This document shows positions 42,547 through 50,742 of a DNA stretch of 64,000 bases, in pieces. Each line of letters begins with the position of its first letter. Position 1 is the stretch's first letter. Position numbers and translations under genes: made by a program. Where the stretch lies: positions 124,001 to 188,000 of the forward strand of contig JACMLM010000071.1 in assembly GCA_014379595.1 (NCBI GenBank), written 5' to 3'. Origin of the DNA: Anaerolineales bacterium (GTDB taxonomy: Bacteria; Chloroflexota; Anaerolineae; Anaerolineales; Villigracilaceae). Under the pieces are notes generated by a model that worked only from the letters and a program-made list of their open reading frames with translations, searched no databases and was not told the origin of the DNA.

Positions 42547-43547
42547 TTTGGTTGATAAAGCCAGCAGGCGACAAAATGTTCGGGTTCAGGTTCAAAGTCT
42601 GGCGGGAATTTTTCATCACACAAGCCCGGCATAGAATGAGAGCAGCGCGGATGAAAACGACATCCCTTGGGCGGGTTAACCAGACTCGGCGGCTCACCAG
42701 GCGGCACTTCTTTGAAAGAATCTGCATTGCGGGCATCAGGGTCAGAAGTTGCGGCGAGCAGCGCCATGGTGTACGGATGCAAAGGATTCTCAAGCAAGCG
42801 GCGCGTTTCACCTTTTTCGATCAAGTTGCCTGCATACATTACAAAAATACGCGCAGAAAAATATTTTACAGTTGAAAGATCATGCGTGATGTAAATTACG
42901 GTAAGGTTATATTTTTCCTGCAAGGCATGCAGAAGTTTTAAAATTTCAACACGCACAGAAGCATCAAGCATGGACACAGGTTCATCAGCCACGATCAGCT
43001 TTGGTTCAAGGATCATGGCACGCGCGATCACAATGCGCTGCTGTTGGCCGCCGCTTAACATATGAGGGAACTTCGTTAAAAAATCCTCGGGAGGATGCAG
43101 TTTCACTTCACCCATTACCTTGCGAATGCGATCCAAGCGTTCAGCTTTATTTTTCACGCCGCTAATGATCAACGGCTCTTCCAAAATTTGTTCGATATTC
43201 ATAAAAGGTGGCAGCGCACTATAGGGGTCCTGCTGCACATATCCAACCTCAAACCGATATGAACGCATGTCTTTGTTATTAAGCTGGCTAAGGTTTTTGC
43301 CATCGAAAACAACATCGCCGCTGGTGGGGATATTGAGGCCGAGGATCGTCTTCATCAGGCTCGATTTGCCGCATCCCGACTCACCGACAACTGCCACGGT
43401 TTCTCCCTCAGCCAACTCAAAGCTGACGCCGTCTACTGCTTTGACACTCCCCACGCGTCCAAATCCGAATCTACGCAGTTCATACCATACATGCAGATCA
43501 CGAATGGATAGCAATATTTCCCTGGGTTCTTCAGTTTTTAACGTCAT
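42543..43547 (-). CDS. Oligopeptide-type ABC transporter ATPase (DppF/OppF-like)
   Basis: 334 aa from the ATG at 43547, preceded by AAAGG at 8 nt; ATGs at 43577 and 43601 are possible. Walker A GESGCGKSS, Q-loop QQDPYSALPPFM, signature LSGGQQQRIVIA, Walker B LIVADEPVSMLD and H-loop YITHDLS are intact. The C-terminal oligo_HPY extension with NPPKGCRFHPRC and later C residues (C...C...C, about 295-325) suggests the Fe-S or metal Cys cluster of Opp/Dpp ATPases. It pairs with the ATPase at 44216-45178 to energise the importer. Confidence 0.9.
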   Translation of the reverse strand: MTLKTEEPREILLSIRDLHVWYELRRFGFGRVGSVKAVDGVSFELAEGETVAVVGESGCGKSSLMKTILGLNIPTSGDVVFDGKNLSQLNNKDMRSYRFEVGYVQQDPYSALPPFMNIEQILEEPLIISGVKNKAERLDRIRKVMGEVKLHPPEDFLTKFPHMLSGGQQQRIVIARAMILEPKLIVADEPVSMLDASVRVEILKLLHALQEKYNLTVIYITHDLSTVKYFSARIFVMYAGNLIEKGETRRLLENPLHPYTMALLAATSDPDARNADSFKEVPPGEPPSLVNPPKGCRFHPRCSHSMPGLCDEKFPPDFEPEPEHFVACWLYQPK

Positions 43548-43612
43548 CCTTTTTGCCTTTCGTAATTCAGTGATCATAGTAATATTTTCTACAAGCTGCA
43601 ATTAAACGCAGC

Positions 43613-44194
43613 TTATTTCCTTTGTTCCGTAGCCGAACCAAAACCCGTTTGCAATCCTTTCAAACATTCCATCATGCCAAGGTGACGGCAATCATGCGAT
43701 AGAAATACCAGTAAATTCAAACGGATGTTTTCCAATTTCTTCTTTAAATTTTCATCCAAATTATCAAAGTTGGGATAACGCTCATCCAACAATTCAACAA
43801 ATTGCTCAAGAGCTTCATAAGAACGACGCAGATAATCTGTTAACTCGTCTTTTTTAGGAATGGGTAAAGTGGCTGCCATCTCATCGCTTAACCCTGTACC
43901 TACGGTAGCATTAAGTTCGGTAGGGAAACCCCATTTTTGTGCAAGGCTTTCCTTTGCCCAGATCTCTGTTACTTCGCCAAAATCTTCGCCGAGTTGAGGT
44001 GTACGTTCCAGAATGACAGCCCTAAGGTAATCTGATTCACGTGCGAGATGCCAGAGATTAAATCCGATAGAGGTGCTGTAGCCTCTTGGCTTCCAGTTGA
44101 GCTGGTCTTCATCAATACTGTCAGCAAATTCCAAAACAACTTTATGAATATCTTTGAACATGAAGAGAACATCGTAGAGAGCCTGAGAGGACAT
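43613..44194 (-). CDS. DinB/DfsB-fold four-helix protein
   Basis: 193 aa. Four-helix bundle pattern with His residues near 49 (LWHLARE), 165 (SHDCRHLG) and 169, which are placed as the metal triad of DinB/YfiT-like proteins. It is not DNA polymerase IV; the family name comes from B. subtilis. Members include thiol-S-transferases and metal-dependent hydrolases. AAAGGA lies upstream of the ATG. It sits between two ATPase genes of a peptide transporter on the same strand with gaps of 21 and 65 bp, an unusual place that suggests either transport-linked detoxification or a recent insertion. Confidence 0.75.
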   Translation of the reverse strand: MSSQALYDVLFMFKDIHKVVLEFADSIDEDQLNWKPRGYSTSIGFNLWHLARESDYLRAVILERTPQLGEDFGEVTEIWAKESLAQKWGFPTELNATVGTGLSDEMAATLPIPKKDELTDYLRRSYEALEQFVELLDERYPNFDNLDENLKKKLENIRLNLLVFLSHDCRHLGMMECLKGLQTGFGSATEQRK

Positions 44195-44215
44195 AAAGTT
44201 TTCCTTTTTTTGCGC

Positions 44216-45178
44216 TTAAGCGTGAAGCCAACATTTAACTTTGCGATTTCCCTTTTCAAACATGGGGGGCTCCTCGCTGCATTTTTCAAACCGAAATGGA
44301 CAACGTGCTGCAAAGCGGCATCCTTTGGGAGGGTTCATTAGACTCGGCGGCTGGCCTGTAATAAACATTGGGTCTGATTCGCTTCGCAAACGCGGCACAC
44401 TCGCCATAAGCATTTGTGAGTAAGGATGCAGCGGTGCAGGAAAGAAATCCTTAGCATGGCCTGTTTCCACAATTTGACCTGCATACATAATGGCAACTTC
44501 ATCGGCAAGTTCACTGGAGGTAGCGATATCGTGCGTAATAAGAATGAAGGATGTACCCAGTTCATGTTTAATACGTTTGAGCACATTCATGATGTTTGCT
44601 TGTGTAAGCAGATCCAATGCAGAAGTAGGCTCATCCAAAACGATGAGACTAGGCGAAGTGACAAGGGCCATCGCTAGCGCCACACGTTGACGCATACCGC
44701 CGCTCAATTCAAATGGATATCGTTCGACAAAATCCAAAGGCACACCCACGTGTTGAAACATTTTATGCACAAGATGCAGGGATTCAGCTTTACTTAATCC
44801 CAAATGGATCATAACGGGTTCGGATACCTGGTCACCAACTTTCAACACAGGGTTTAGTGCATTCATAGCGGCCTGCGGTACAAGCGACATACCCACCCAG
44901 CGCACGTTCTGGCGATACTCTTCATCATCAAGCATCATCACATCTGTGCCCTGCAAAAATACCTCGCCCGAGTATTTTTCAACATTCCGAGGCAGGAGGC
45001 GCAAGAGAGCTTTGGAAAGTGATGTCTTACCGCAGCCTGATTCACCGAGAATAACAACCGCGCGGTTTGTGTGAAGTTCAAAATCAACACCATCCACGGC
45101 CTGAACAACGCCAAAGGTGGTTTTGAAATGAAGGACAAGGTTTTTAATACGAAGCAGTTCACCCGGTGTATTGTTCAT
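44216..45178 (-). CDS. Oligopeptide-type ABC transporter ATPase (DppD/OppD-like)
   Basis: 320 aa. Walker A GESGCGKTS, signature LSGGMRQRVALA, Walker B LIVLDEPTSALD and LITHDIATS are present. The C-terminal extension with NPPKGCRFAARCPFRFEKC has the Cys set of Opp/Dpp ATPases. The ATG overlaps the stop of the upstream permease by 4 nt. It is one of the paired ATPases. Confidence 0.92.
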   Translation of the reverse strand: MNNTPGELLRIKNLVLHFKTTFGVVQAVDGVDFELHTNRAVVILGESGCGKTSLSKALLRLLPRNVEKYSGEVFLQGTDVMMLDDEEYRQNVRWVGMSLVPQAAMNALNPVLKVGDQVSEPVMIHLGLSKAESLHLVHKMFQHVGVPLDFVERYPFELSGGMRQRVALAMALVTSPSLIVLDEPTSALDLLTQANIMNVLKRIKHELGTSFILITHDIATSSELADEVAIMYAGQIVETGHAKDFFPAPLHPYSQMLMASVPRLRSESDPMFITGQPPSLMNPPKGCRFAARCPFRFEKCSEEPPMFEKGNRKVKCWLHA

Positions 45179-46512
45179 ACATCTCTCAATTTAGGATTAA
45201 AGATACGATCTAATGCAAACCCAAGAACTGCAAAGCCAAGGCCGGTCACCATCAACAAAGATGCTGGTTCAAGAATCCAGTAGTAGTAGCCTTTATAAAG
45301 AGCACCATTGGATTGGGCATCTTGGATAATTTTTCCCCAGGTTGGTAGCACAGGGTCACCCAGTCCGATCACAGCAAGGGATGCTTCCAGAAAAACAAAG
45401 GCCGGTATGGATTGAACCAAACTCGGAATCAGTAAGGGGATCATGCGCGGGATCAGATAGAAGAAAATGATACGTGGACTGCTCGCACCATAGGCACGCG
45501 CGGCTTCGATGTACATTGATTCTTTTACCTGCAGGAAGATGGCACGATAGCCTTTGATCGCCCCGGTAAATATACTCAGCAGAATCGTGGCTCCGAGAAT
45601 CACCCAGATGCTGCGCGAGTAAAAAGTGCCGATCATGATCAGTAATGCAAGGAATGGCAAAACAAGATTGATCTCAGTTATCCGCTGGATCAATTCATCG
45701 ACCCACCCTCCATACCATGCACCAACAGCAGCGATGATCATGGTCAGAATGGATGTACCCATCGATGCGATTAGCCCGAAAGCTAATGCAATGGGGACAC
45801 CCCATAAGAGCGGCAGGGTTAGGTCACGACGTGCATGATCAGTGCCTGCCAAACCAAATACTTGGCCATGAAGGACAAATTCCATATCCAAAGTTGAATC
45901 AGGTTCAAAGGTAGTGCCAGTAATAAGGACTTTATATTTTCCTTTTAACGGAACTTCACTATCGGGCAGACTGAACAGGGCCGGGATGACGTCTTCTGTC
46001 CGTAGTTTGGCACGCAGTTTCTCATCTTGAGAGAAGCGATAGGTAAATTCATTTCCAAGGGCAAAGTTAGCGATCCTGATCGTTCTGTCATCAGGCGTCA
46101 ACAATTCAATTGAAACGAACGGCTGTTTCTCATCAAAAGAAGATGTGAAATAAAAAAGCATTTCCTGTGGATATTCGTCGTAGGAAAAGTCGAATTCATA
46201 ACTCATTTCAACTGTTGCAGTGTCACTTTTGCCCGGTGTTACTTTTTTAAATATCTGCTCATCAAATGTGCTCACTGCAAAAGATTCAGAGTACTTTTTG
46301 CTTGAAAAATAATTGATCCATGCCGGCGGGGCGAATCTGGGATTTTGATACCACACTTCCTCACCGCCGCGCCATAATCGTATGGCCTCAGAATATGGAA
46401 TTGTGATCATGGTATACGCGGCAACCCCAACCAGCAGAAATACAACGAGCAAGCCGGCAATTGCCGATGGATATTGAAGTAGTTTTGTGAATGAGTTCCG
46501 CAAAGTATTCAT
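45175..46512 (-). CDS. Oligopeptide-type ABC permease (DppC-like) with large extracytoplasmic insert
   Basis: 445 aa, while DppC is about 300 aa. One helix (about 17-36) is followed by about 195 residues outside the membrane, beta-rich in pattern (TVEMSYEFDFSYDEYP, VSIELLTPDDRTIR), before the usual GTDHARRDL motif and five more helices. The coupling EAA region (EAARAYGASSPRIIFFYLIP, split across lines) contacts the ATPase. DppC-like proteins normally have only about 40 residues at this place. The insert may contact the unusual binding protein of this operon. It follows the DppB-like permease by 4 bp. Confidence 0.88.
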   Translation of the reverse strand: MNTLRNSFTKLLQYPSAIAGLLVVFLLVGVAAYTMITIPYSEAIRLWRGGEEVWYQNPRFAPPAWINYFSSKKYSESFAVSTFDEQIFKKVTPGKSDTATVEMSYEFDFSYDEYPQEMLFYFTSSFDEKQPFVSIELLTPDDRTIRIANFALGNEFTYRFSQDEKLRAKLRTEDVIPALFSLPDSEVPLKGKYKVLITGTTFEPDSTLDMEFVLHGQVFGLAGTDHARRDLTLPLLWGVPIALAFGLIASMGTSILTMIIAAVGAWYGGWVDELIQRITEINLVLPFLALLIMIGTFYSRSIWVILGATILLSIFTGAIKGYRAIFLQVKESMYIEAARAYGASSPRIIFFYLIPRMIPLLIPSLVQSIPAFVFLEASLAVIGLGDPVLPTWGKIIQDAQSNGALYKGYYYWILEPASLLMVTGLGFAVLGFALDRIFNPKLRDV

Positions 46513-46516
46513 GAAA

Positions 46517-47638
46517 TTATTTGCCTATCTTCACTCTCGGGTCAACTAGTACATAAACAAAGTCCAGCAGGAACACTGTAAAAGCAAGCAGGTATGCGTA
46601 AATGATGGTTGAGCCAACAATGATAGGCAGGTCATAGAGACCAATGGCCTGAAAAAGAGTCCTGCCCAGGCCGGGCCATAGGAAGACGCTTTCCGTAAAC
46701 AAGGCACCGGTCCATAGGGTAATAATAAGCAGGGAAAAATTTGTGATGATATTAGGCAAAGTGGGGCGCAAAATATACGTCCGCTCGATATCACGCGCAG
46801 GCAAGCCTTTTGCCTTGGCCATATCTACATAATCTTCACTGGAATATATCAAGAAGAAAGTCCGATAGTTGTAAACACTGATGAAAAATGAACTCACGAT
46901 GAGTGAGACCCCAGGTAAAACCAAATGCTGCAAGACGCTCATTGCATAGTCAAAGGTATTTTGCGGCGGCGGAGAAGATACCATGCCACCAAAGGGCAGG
47001 ATCTTGAGAGCTGACGCAAAAATCAAAATAAGAAAGATGCCATAAAACCAGGGTGGTACTGCAGAGGTTGGTGAAAGTGCAATAACAAATTTATCCCAGA
47101 AGTTTCCATAATGGCGCGAAAGCGAAAGCGCGATAAATATGCTGGAAAAAAACAGGAATAACTGTGAAGTACCCATTAACAACAAAGTAGCGGGAAGTCT
47201 TTCAAGAATGATGAGGCGCACCTGTTTCGAACCGCTGTCACTCGTCATATTCTTTGCGCGGCCCAAATTCAAAGTTAACGCATTCGATAGAAATTTAAAA
47301 TTACGGATGGCTATAGGTGTATTCAGCCCCTGTCGCTCCTCTTCCAATGCAATCTTTTCTTGAATTAAATTTTTTCGGACATCAGTTTCCATTTGTTGAA
47401 AAGATGGATTGGCAATGAAGGCTTGTGTGACACGATCTCTAATTTCACCTTTCATGATCTGATCTACATATCCGCCCATATTGGCGATCACAATAGTTAA
47501 GTAAATACCGATCACCACTGTGATAAATAGAGTTATTAATCGCACGGCGATATAGCGAAATACGCGTAAGAACGTGCTCTCGCGCTTTGCTTTTTTCACC
47601 TCTAAATTTTCTGAAGGTGTATGGGCAACTACAGACAT
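46517..47638 (-). CDS. Oligopeptide-type ABC permease (DppB-like)
   Basis: 373 aa. The N-terminal helix (about 30-50) is followed by about 90 residues with GLNTPIAIRNFKFLSNALTLNLG, corresponding to the usual DppB loop but slightly longer, then five helices with the EAA region AKAKGLPARDIERTYILRP. GAGG lies 5 nt before the ATG. A hairpin separates this gene from the binding protein gene upstream. Confidence 0.88.
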   Translation of the reverse strand: MSVVAHTPSENLEVKKAKRESTFLRVFRYIAVRLITLFITVVIGIYLTIVIANMGGYVDQIMKGEIRDRVTQAFIANPSFQQMETDVRKNLIQEKIALEEERQGLNTPIAIRNFKFLSNALTLNLGRAKNMTSDSGSKQVRLIILERLPATLLLMGTSQLFLFFSSIFIALSLSRHYGNFWDKFVIALSPTSAVPPWFYGIFLILIFASALKILPFGGMVSSPPPQNTFDYAMSVLQHLVLPGVSLIVSSFFISVYNYRTFFLIYSSEDYVDMAKAKGLPARDIERTYILRPTLPNIITNFSLLIITLWTGALFTESVFLWPGLGRTLFQAIGLYDLPIIVGSTIIYAYLLAFTVFLLDFVYVLVDPRVKIGK

Positions 47639-47721
47639 GGCATCCTCACAATCTTACATAGTGCCGCATATTTGCCTAAAACAGAAGTTTGATAATTAAC
47701 TAAATAAGCGGCAAAAGGTTG

Positions 47722-47754
47722 GAGCATGGGGAAGGCAATGCCTTCCCCATGCTC
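47722..47754 (-). terminator. Intra-operon hairpin between binding protein and permease genes
   Basis: A GC-rich inverted repeat with 16-bp arms (47722-47737 and 47739-47754), 13 bp past the binding protein stop on the minus strand, then CAACCTTTTGCC. The T-tract is poor. Such hairpins often stabilise the upstream mRNA or partly terminate, giving more binding protein than permease. Confidence 0.6.
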
Positions 47755-47767
47755 GCAGAACTTACAC

Positions 47768-50356
47768 TTATGGAACTGCTACAAAATCAAATGATGTGAA
47801 TGACGGGATAGCTACAGGAATCGGCACGACTGCAACTTCAAGTCTTGCAGAACCCGTGGGCAGCTTCGCGGTGTCATCTGCACTTAGGGTCACTTGATAT
47901 TGTCCATCGCCAACAGCAGTAGCGTCACCTACGGTTACAACAGCACCAGTGGCATCATAAAGAATGTACTTCACACGGCGAACATCAGCCTGAGCATAAG
48001 CTTCATCCTTAAAGGAGACGGTTACATCGAAGACCGCTTCTTCACCAGCTGTTACCTGTCCGGGGCCATCGAGGACAGTGGTCGCAACTTTTGGTTCGCT
48101 GAATGCAGCCCAACGATCAGCCAGATCAACGAAATCAGCATTGTTTTTCAAGACGAGAGACTTCTCGGTGGTAAAGACCTGATCCAGATAGTAAGGACCA
48201 GTTCCGACCCAGAAGTGACCATGTTCTTCGTACCATGCCTTAAAGTTGGCATAGCGCAGGTCTGCCTCTTCCTTAGTAACGTATTCACCAAGTGTAGGTG
48301 CATATGGAATATATGATTCACCTGCGGCCTGATCCAGATACTTGGTAAGGATCTCGAGACTCGGTCCGCCGATCCAGCTGGTGTTCTCGATCTCGGCATT
48401 GTCAGCCTTGTCCTGGGTATAAGCAAGTTCGCCAGCGGCTTCAGCCAAATTCGAAATGGCCAAGACCTGCCAACTGTTCTCACCCGTGAGACCGAATGGA
48501 GATTGCGGCCATAAAGGAGCAATGTTTAATTCAGCATCTGATAGGTAAGCATCTGTATAAGATTCAATGGTCAACGGATCTGTGGAAGTGATGCGATAAC
48601 CCTTGAAAGCCACCAAGCTTGCGTCAATACTCAAAGCAAGAGACTCATCATAAATGGGGCTTTCTGGTTTACCAGGGTCAAAGCCTTGAATCATGTTCAT
48701 TACAAAGTCACCAGCCGAGATTGGGCTGCCATCGTGCCATTTGACTGTATCGTACAAGTCGGCAGGATAGACTACAACACTCTTGGTATTGGCAGTGAGA
48801 CCATCTGGGAATTTTTCTGCAGCAGTGATAAATCTCTGCTCAGTCGCATCCCAATCAACCCATGCATCTCCAGGGACATCGATCTGTGGCTCTGTCTTTA
48901 CAGTTAACCAATCGAGGTTCTGAGTAATGGGCAAGCCTTCTTTATAAGTTAATTCCGCGCTTTCAATACGCTGCGGGTAAGCCAATCCAGTATATGGATC
49001 AGCCATCAAACCACCACCGCCGCCAATATTGGAAGTACCCATGGTAGTGGCACGCATGACATGAGCATCCCATACCCAGTTGCTTCCACCAATCGTATTC
49101 CAGGGCTGGGTGAAGAGATCGTTCGTGCCGATCTTCATCGTGCCGCCTTCCTGGTCAACAAAGCGCAGGTTATATGGGCCAACGTTTGTAGATTCAGGTC
49201 CAGTGGCAAGATCGAAGGTAGCTTGAACGTTATTATTGTATGGAGCATATACTCTCTGGTCGATCACCCATACAAATAGGGAATCTTCCATAGAAAGTTC
49301 AAGCGCTCGTGCCATCATTTCATCGCGCTCTTCCTTGGAGGCATAATTGCCCTGCGCGAGATCATCACCTAATTGTTGGAATTCAGGATCAGAGACATTC
49401 GAGATGAATGGTTCGCTGGCTTGAATACTGGTATTCAAATAGCTCTGTTGGATATTACCGCTCTCATCGCGTAAGCTACCGAGACCAGAAGGACTATATC
49501 CAGCTGTGTACAGGTGCCACTGACCCTCTGATGCAGTGGTTCCCAGCCAGATCGGGAAAGCTTCAGAGGAAGTCTTATATTGGCGGTCAACGGTTAAACC
49601 AACACTTTCCAATTGATTGGAAACATAATCGCCTATTGGCTGGCGCGTGCCATCACCATCGGAACGGATCAGGAAGATCAATGTAACTGGAGCGCCGCCA
49701 AATTGCCACTTGCCATCATCCCCTAAAGTAGCACCCATGCCAGGCATTTCAGCATCAATGACTTCCTTCGCCTTTTCAACATTGTAGGCATATTTGGATT
49801 CCAATGCGCGAGCGGTCTCAATCAGGTTGGTATATTCAACCAGCTGAGTAGTGACAGGAAGCAACTTAGGCATCGAACCGCCTGCAAAGATTTCCTGGTT
49901 CACGTAGTTGCGGTCAATTAACCAGTTCAACGCTTCACGGATCTTGCGGTTTGAAAATGGATTCAAAACGGTTGTATCAGCGAACACAGCAGGGTTCAAG
50001 CTAATGCCGTAATAACCACCAAGAGATTGGGTGCTGGATAAACCAGCTTCCTTGATGGCAGGGTACACATCTGAAGCAAGATTAAACGAAAAGAAATCAA
50101 TGGTGCCAGCCTGCAATTGTGAAATTGCAGAATCGCCAGCAACTACAGAGACATCAATTTCATCCAACCAGCCGCCATGACGATCAGTTTGTACTACTGG
50201 CGCTTCGGTAGCGACGGGCGCTTCAGTTGCAGCAGCTGGGACCTCTGTCTCAGCGGGCGCTTCAGTTGCTTCAGGCACAGCAGGCTGGCACGCGGCCAAC
50301 ATCATACTGAACACCACCAGCAAACTGAACAGCATGTATAATTTTTTAAGTTTCAT
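47768..50356 (-). CDS. Family 5 ABC substrate-binding lipoprotein with permuted domain order
   Basis: 862 aa; typical family members have 500-600. A lipoprotein signal ends in MLAAC (Cys23), followed by a Glu/Ala/Pro/Thr linker. Residues about 62-395 match the C-terminal half of SBP_bac_5 (WLDEIDVSVV, LQAGTIDFF, NPFSNRKIREALNWLIDR, YAYNVEKAKEVID). Residues about 403-750 match the N-terminal half (EGGTMKIGTND, VKWHDGSPISAGDFVMN, VGTGPYYLDQV). The order is thus the reverse of the family. A C-terminal beta domain (about 755-862) resembles an Ig-like module. Together with the permeases and ATPases it would import oligopeptides or other small solutes. Preceded by a long leader. Confidence 0.85.
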   Translation of the reverse strand: MKLKKLYMLFSLLVVFSMMLAACQPAVPEATEAPAETEVPAAATEAPVATEAPVVQTDRHGGWLDEIDVSVVAGDSAISQLQAGTIDFFSFNLASDVYPAIKEAGLSSTQSLGGYYGISLNPAVFADTTVLNPFSNRKIREALNWLIDRNYVNQEIFAGGSMPKLLPVTTQLVEYTNLIETARALESKYAYNVEKAKEVIDAEMPGMGATLGDDGKWQFGGAPVTLIFLIRSDGDGTRQPIGDYVSNQLESVGLTVDRQYKTSSEAFPIWLGTTASEGQWHLYTAGYSPSGLGSLRDESGNIQQSYLNTSIQASEPFISNVSDPEFQQLGDDLAQGNYASKEERDEMMARALELSMEDSLFVWVIDQRVYAPYNNNVQATFDLATGPESTNVGPYNLRFVDQEGGTMKIGTNDLFTQPWNTIGGSNWVWDAHVMRATTMGTSNIGGGGGLMADPYTGLAYPQRIESAELTYKEGLPITQNLDWLTVKTEPQIDVPGDAWVDWDATEQRFITAAEKFPDGLTANTKSVVVYPADLYDTVKWHDGSPISAGDFVMNMIQGFDPGKPESPIYDESLALSIDASLVAFKGYRITSTDPLTIESYTDAYLSDAELNIAPLWPQSPFGLTGENSWQVLAISNLAEAAGELAYTQDKADNAEIENTSWIGGPSLEILTKYLDQAAGESYIPYAPTLGEYVTKEEADLRYANFKAWYEEHGHFWVGTGPYYLDQVFTTEKSLVLKNNADFVDLADRWAAFSEPKVATTVLDGPGQVTAGEEAVFDVTVSFKDEAYAQADVRRVKYILYDATGAVVTVGDATAVGDGQYQVTLSADDTAKLPTGSARLEVAVVPIPVAIPSFTSFDFVAVP

Positions 50357-50417
50357 TCTCTATTTCTCCTTTTTAAATTTGAACAAATGAGGTCAAGTAC
50401 TTCACGAAGCCTGCAAC

Positions 50418-50431
50418 CAATCACCTCCTTG
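50418..50431 (-). promoter_or_regulatory. Consensus Shine-Dalgarno-like sequence in the leader
   Basis: On the minus strand CAAGGAGGTGATT matches the anti-Shine-Dalgarno end of 16S rRNA over 11 bases. It is about 65 nt upstream of the binding protein ATG and therefore does not serve that ATG, whose own site is AAAGGAG at 50369-50375. A TTG five codons downstream opens a four-codon frame (stop TGA). A leader peptide is possible. Confidence 0.45.
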
Positions 50432-50451
50432 TTTTTTATGTTTATGATTTG

Positions 50452-50496
50452 AAAAAGCAGAAGGCGGACGCCAGTGCGTAATTCTGACATCCGCCT
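50452..50496 (-). terminator. Terminator hairpin in the leader of the transporter operon
   Basis: On the minus strand AGGCGGATGTCAG (50496-50484) pairs with CTGGCGTCCGCCT (50474-50462), with G-U pairs, then TCTGCTTTTT (T-run 50456-50452). It lies between the promoter (50559-50587) and the binding protein gene, where it could act as an attenuator. Confidence 0.65.
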
Positions 50497-50558
50497 CGCC
50501 TATGAAAGTGCGGGGCCTTCTTGTGAGGAGATAAGCTTGTCCGCTAAACATTAGCTAT

Positions 50559-50587
50559 ATAATAAAGACCATGCTCATAACTGTCAT
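50559..50587 (-). promoter_or_regulatory. Promoter of the peptide transporter operon
   Basis: On the minus strand ATGACA (50587-50582) and TATTAT (50564-50559) are 17 bp apart. The start site falls near 50552, giving a leader of about 195 nt before the ATG at 50356 that includes a hairpin and terminator. Confidence 0.6.
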
Positions 50588-50670
50588 GCGCCTGTGTGAG
50601 CATCTTTGCCCCCCCGGCTGAATGGTTCACCTATACCGTTTTACCGTTCACCCTCCCATTCTCCTCGTGC

Positions 50671-50693
50671 AAAAAAACCCCTCCATGGAGGGG
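50671..50693 (-). terminator. GC-rich palindrome followed by T7 on the minus strand
   Basis: CCCCTCCATGGAGGGG (50678-50693) is a perfect palindrome, and minus-strand transcripts would have TTTTTTT (50671-50677) directly after it. It lies between the divergent promoters and would stop minus-strand read-through toward the transporter operon. Confidence 0.5.
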
Positions 50694-50725
50694 GAAGTAA
50701 AAGAGCAAAGCCTACATAAACTGCA

Positions 50726-50731
50726 TATAAT
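50726..50731 (+). promoter_or_regulatory. -10 box of the propeller kinase gene
   Basis: TATAAT ends 11 nt before the ATG at 50743, with no Shine-Dalgarno sequence. The transcript leader would be only about 5 nt. Confidence 0.5.
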
Positions 50732-50742
50732 GGAACACAATT

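Noticed and set aside
43613-44194. Second DNA polymerase IV because of the name DinB
   Set aside because: The DinB/DfsB fold family is unrelated to polymerase IV; there are no polymerase motifs.
50411-50431. Fragment of the 16S rRNA 3' end because of ATCACCTCC
   Set aside because: Only the 11-13 bases complementary to a Shine-Dalgarno match; sequence upstream does not resemble rRNA.
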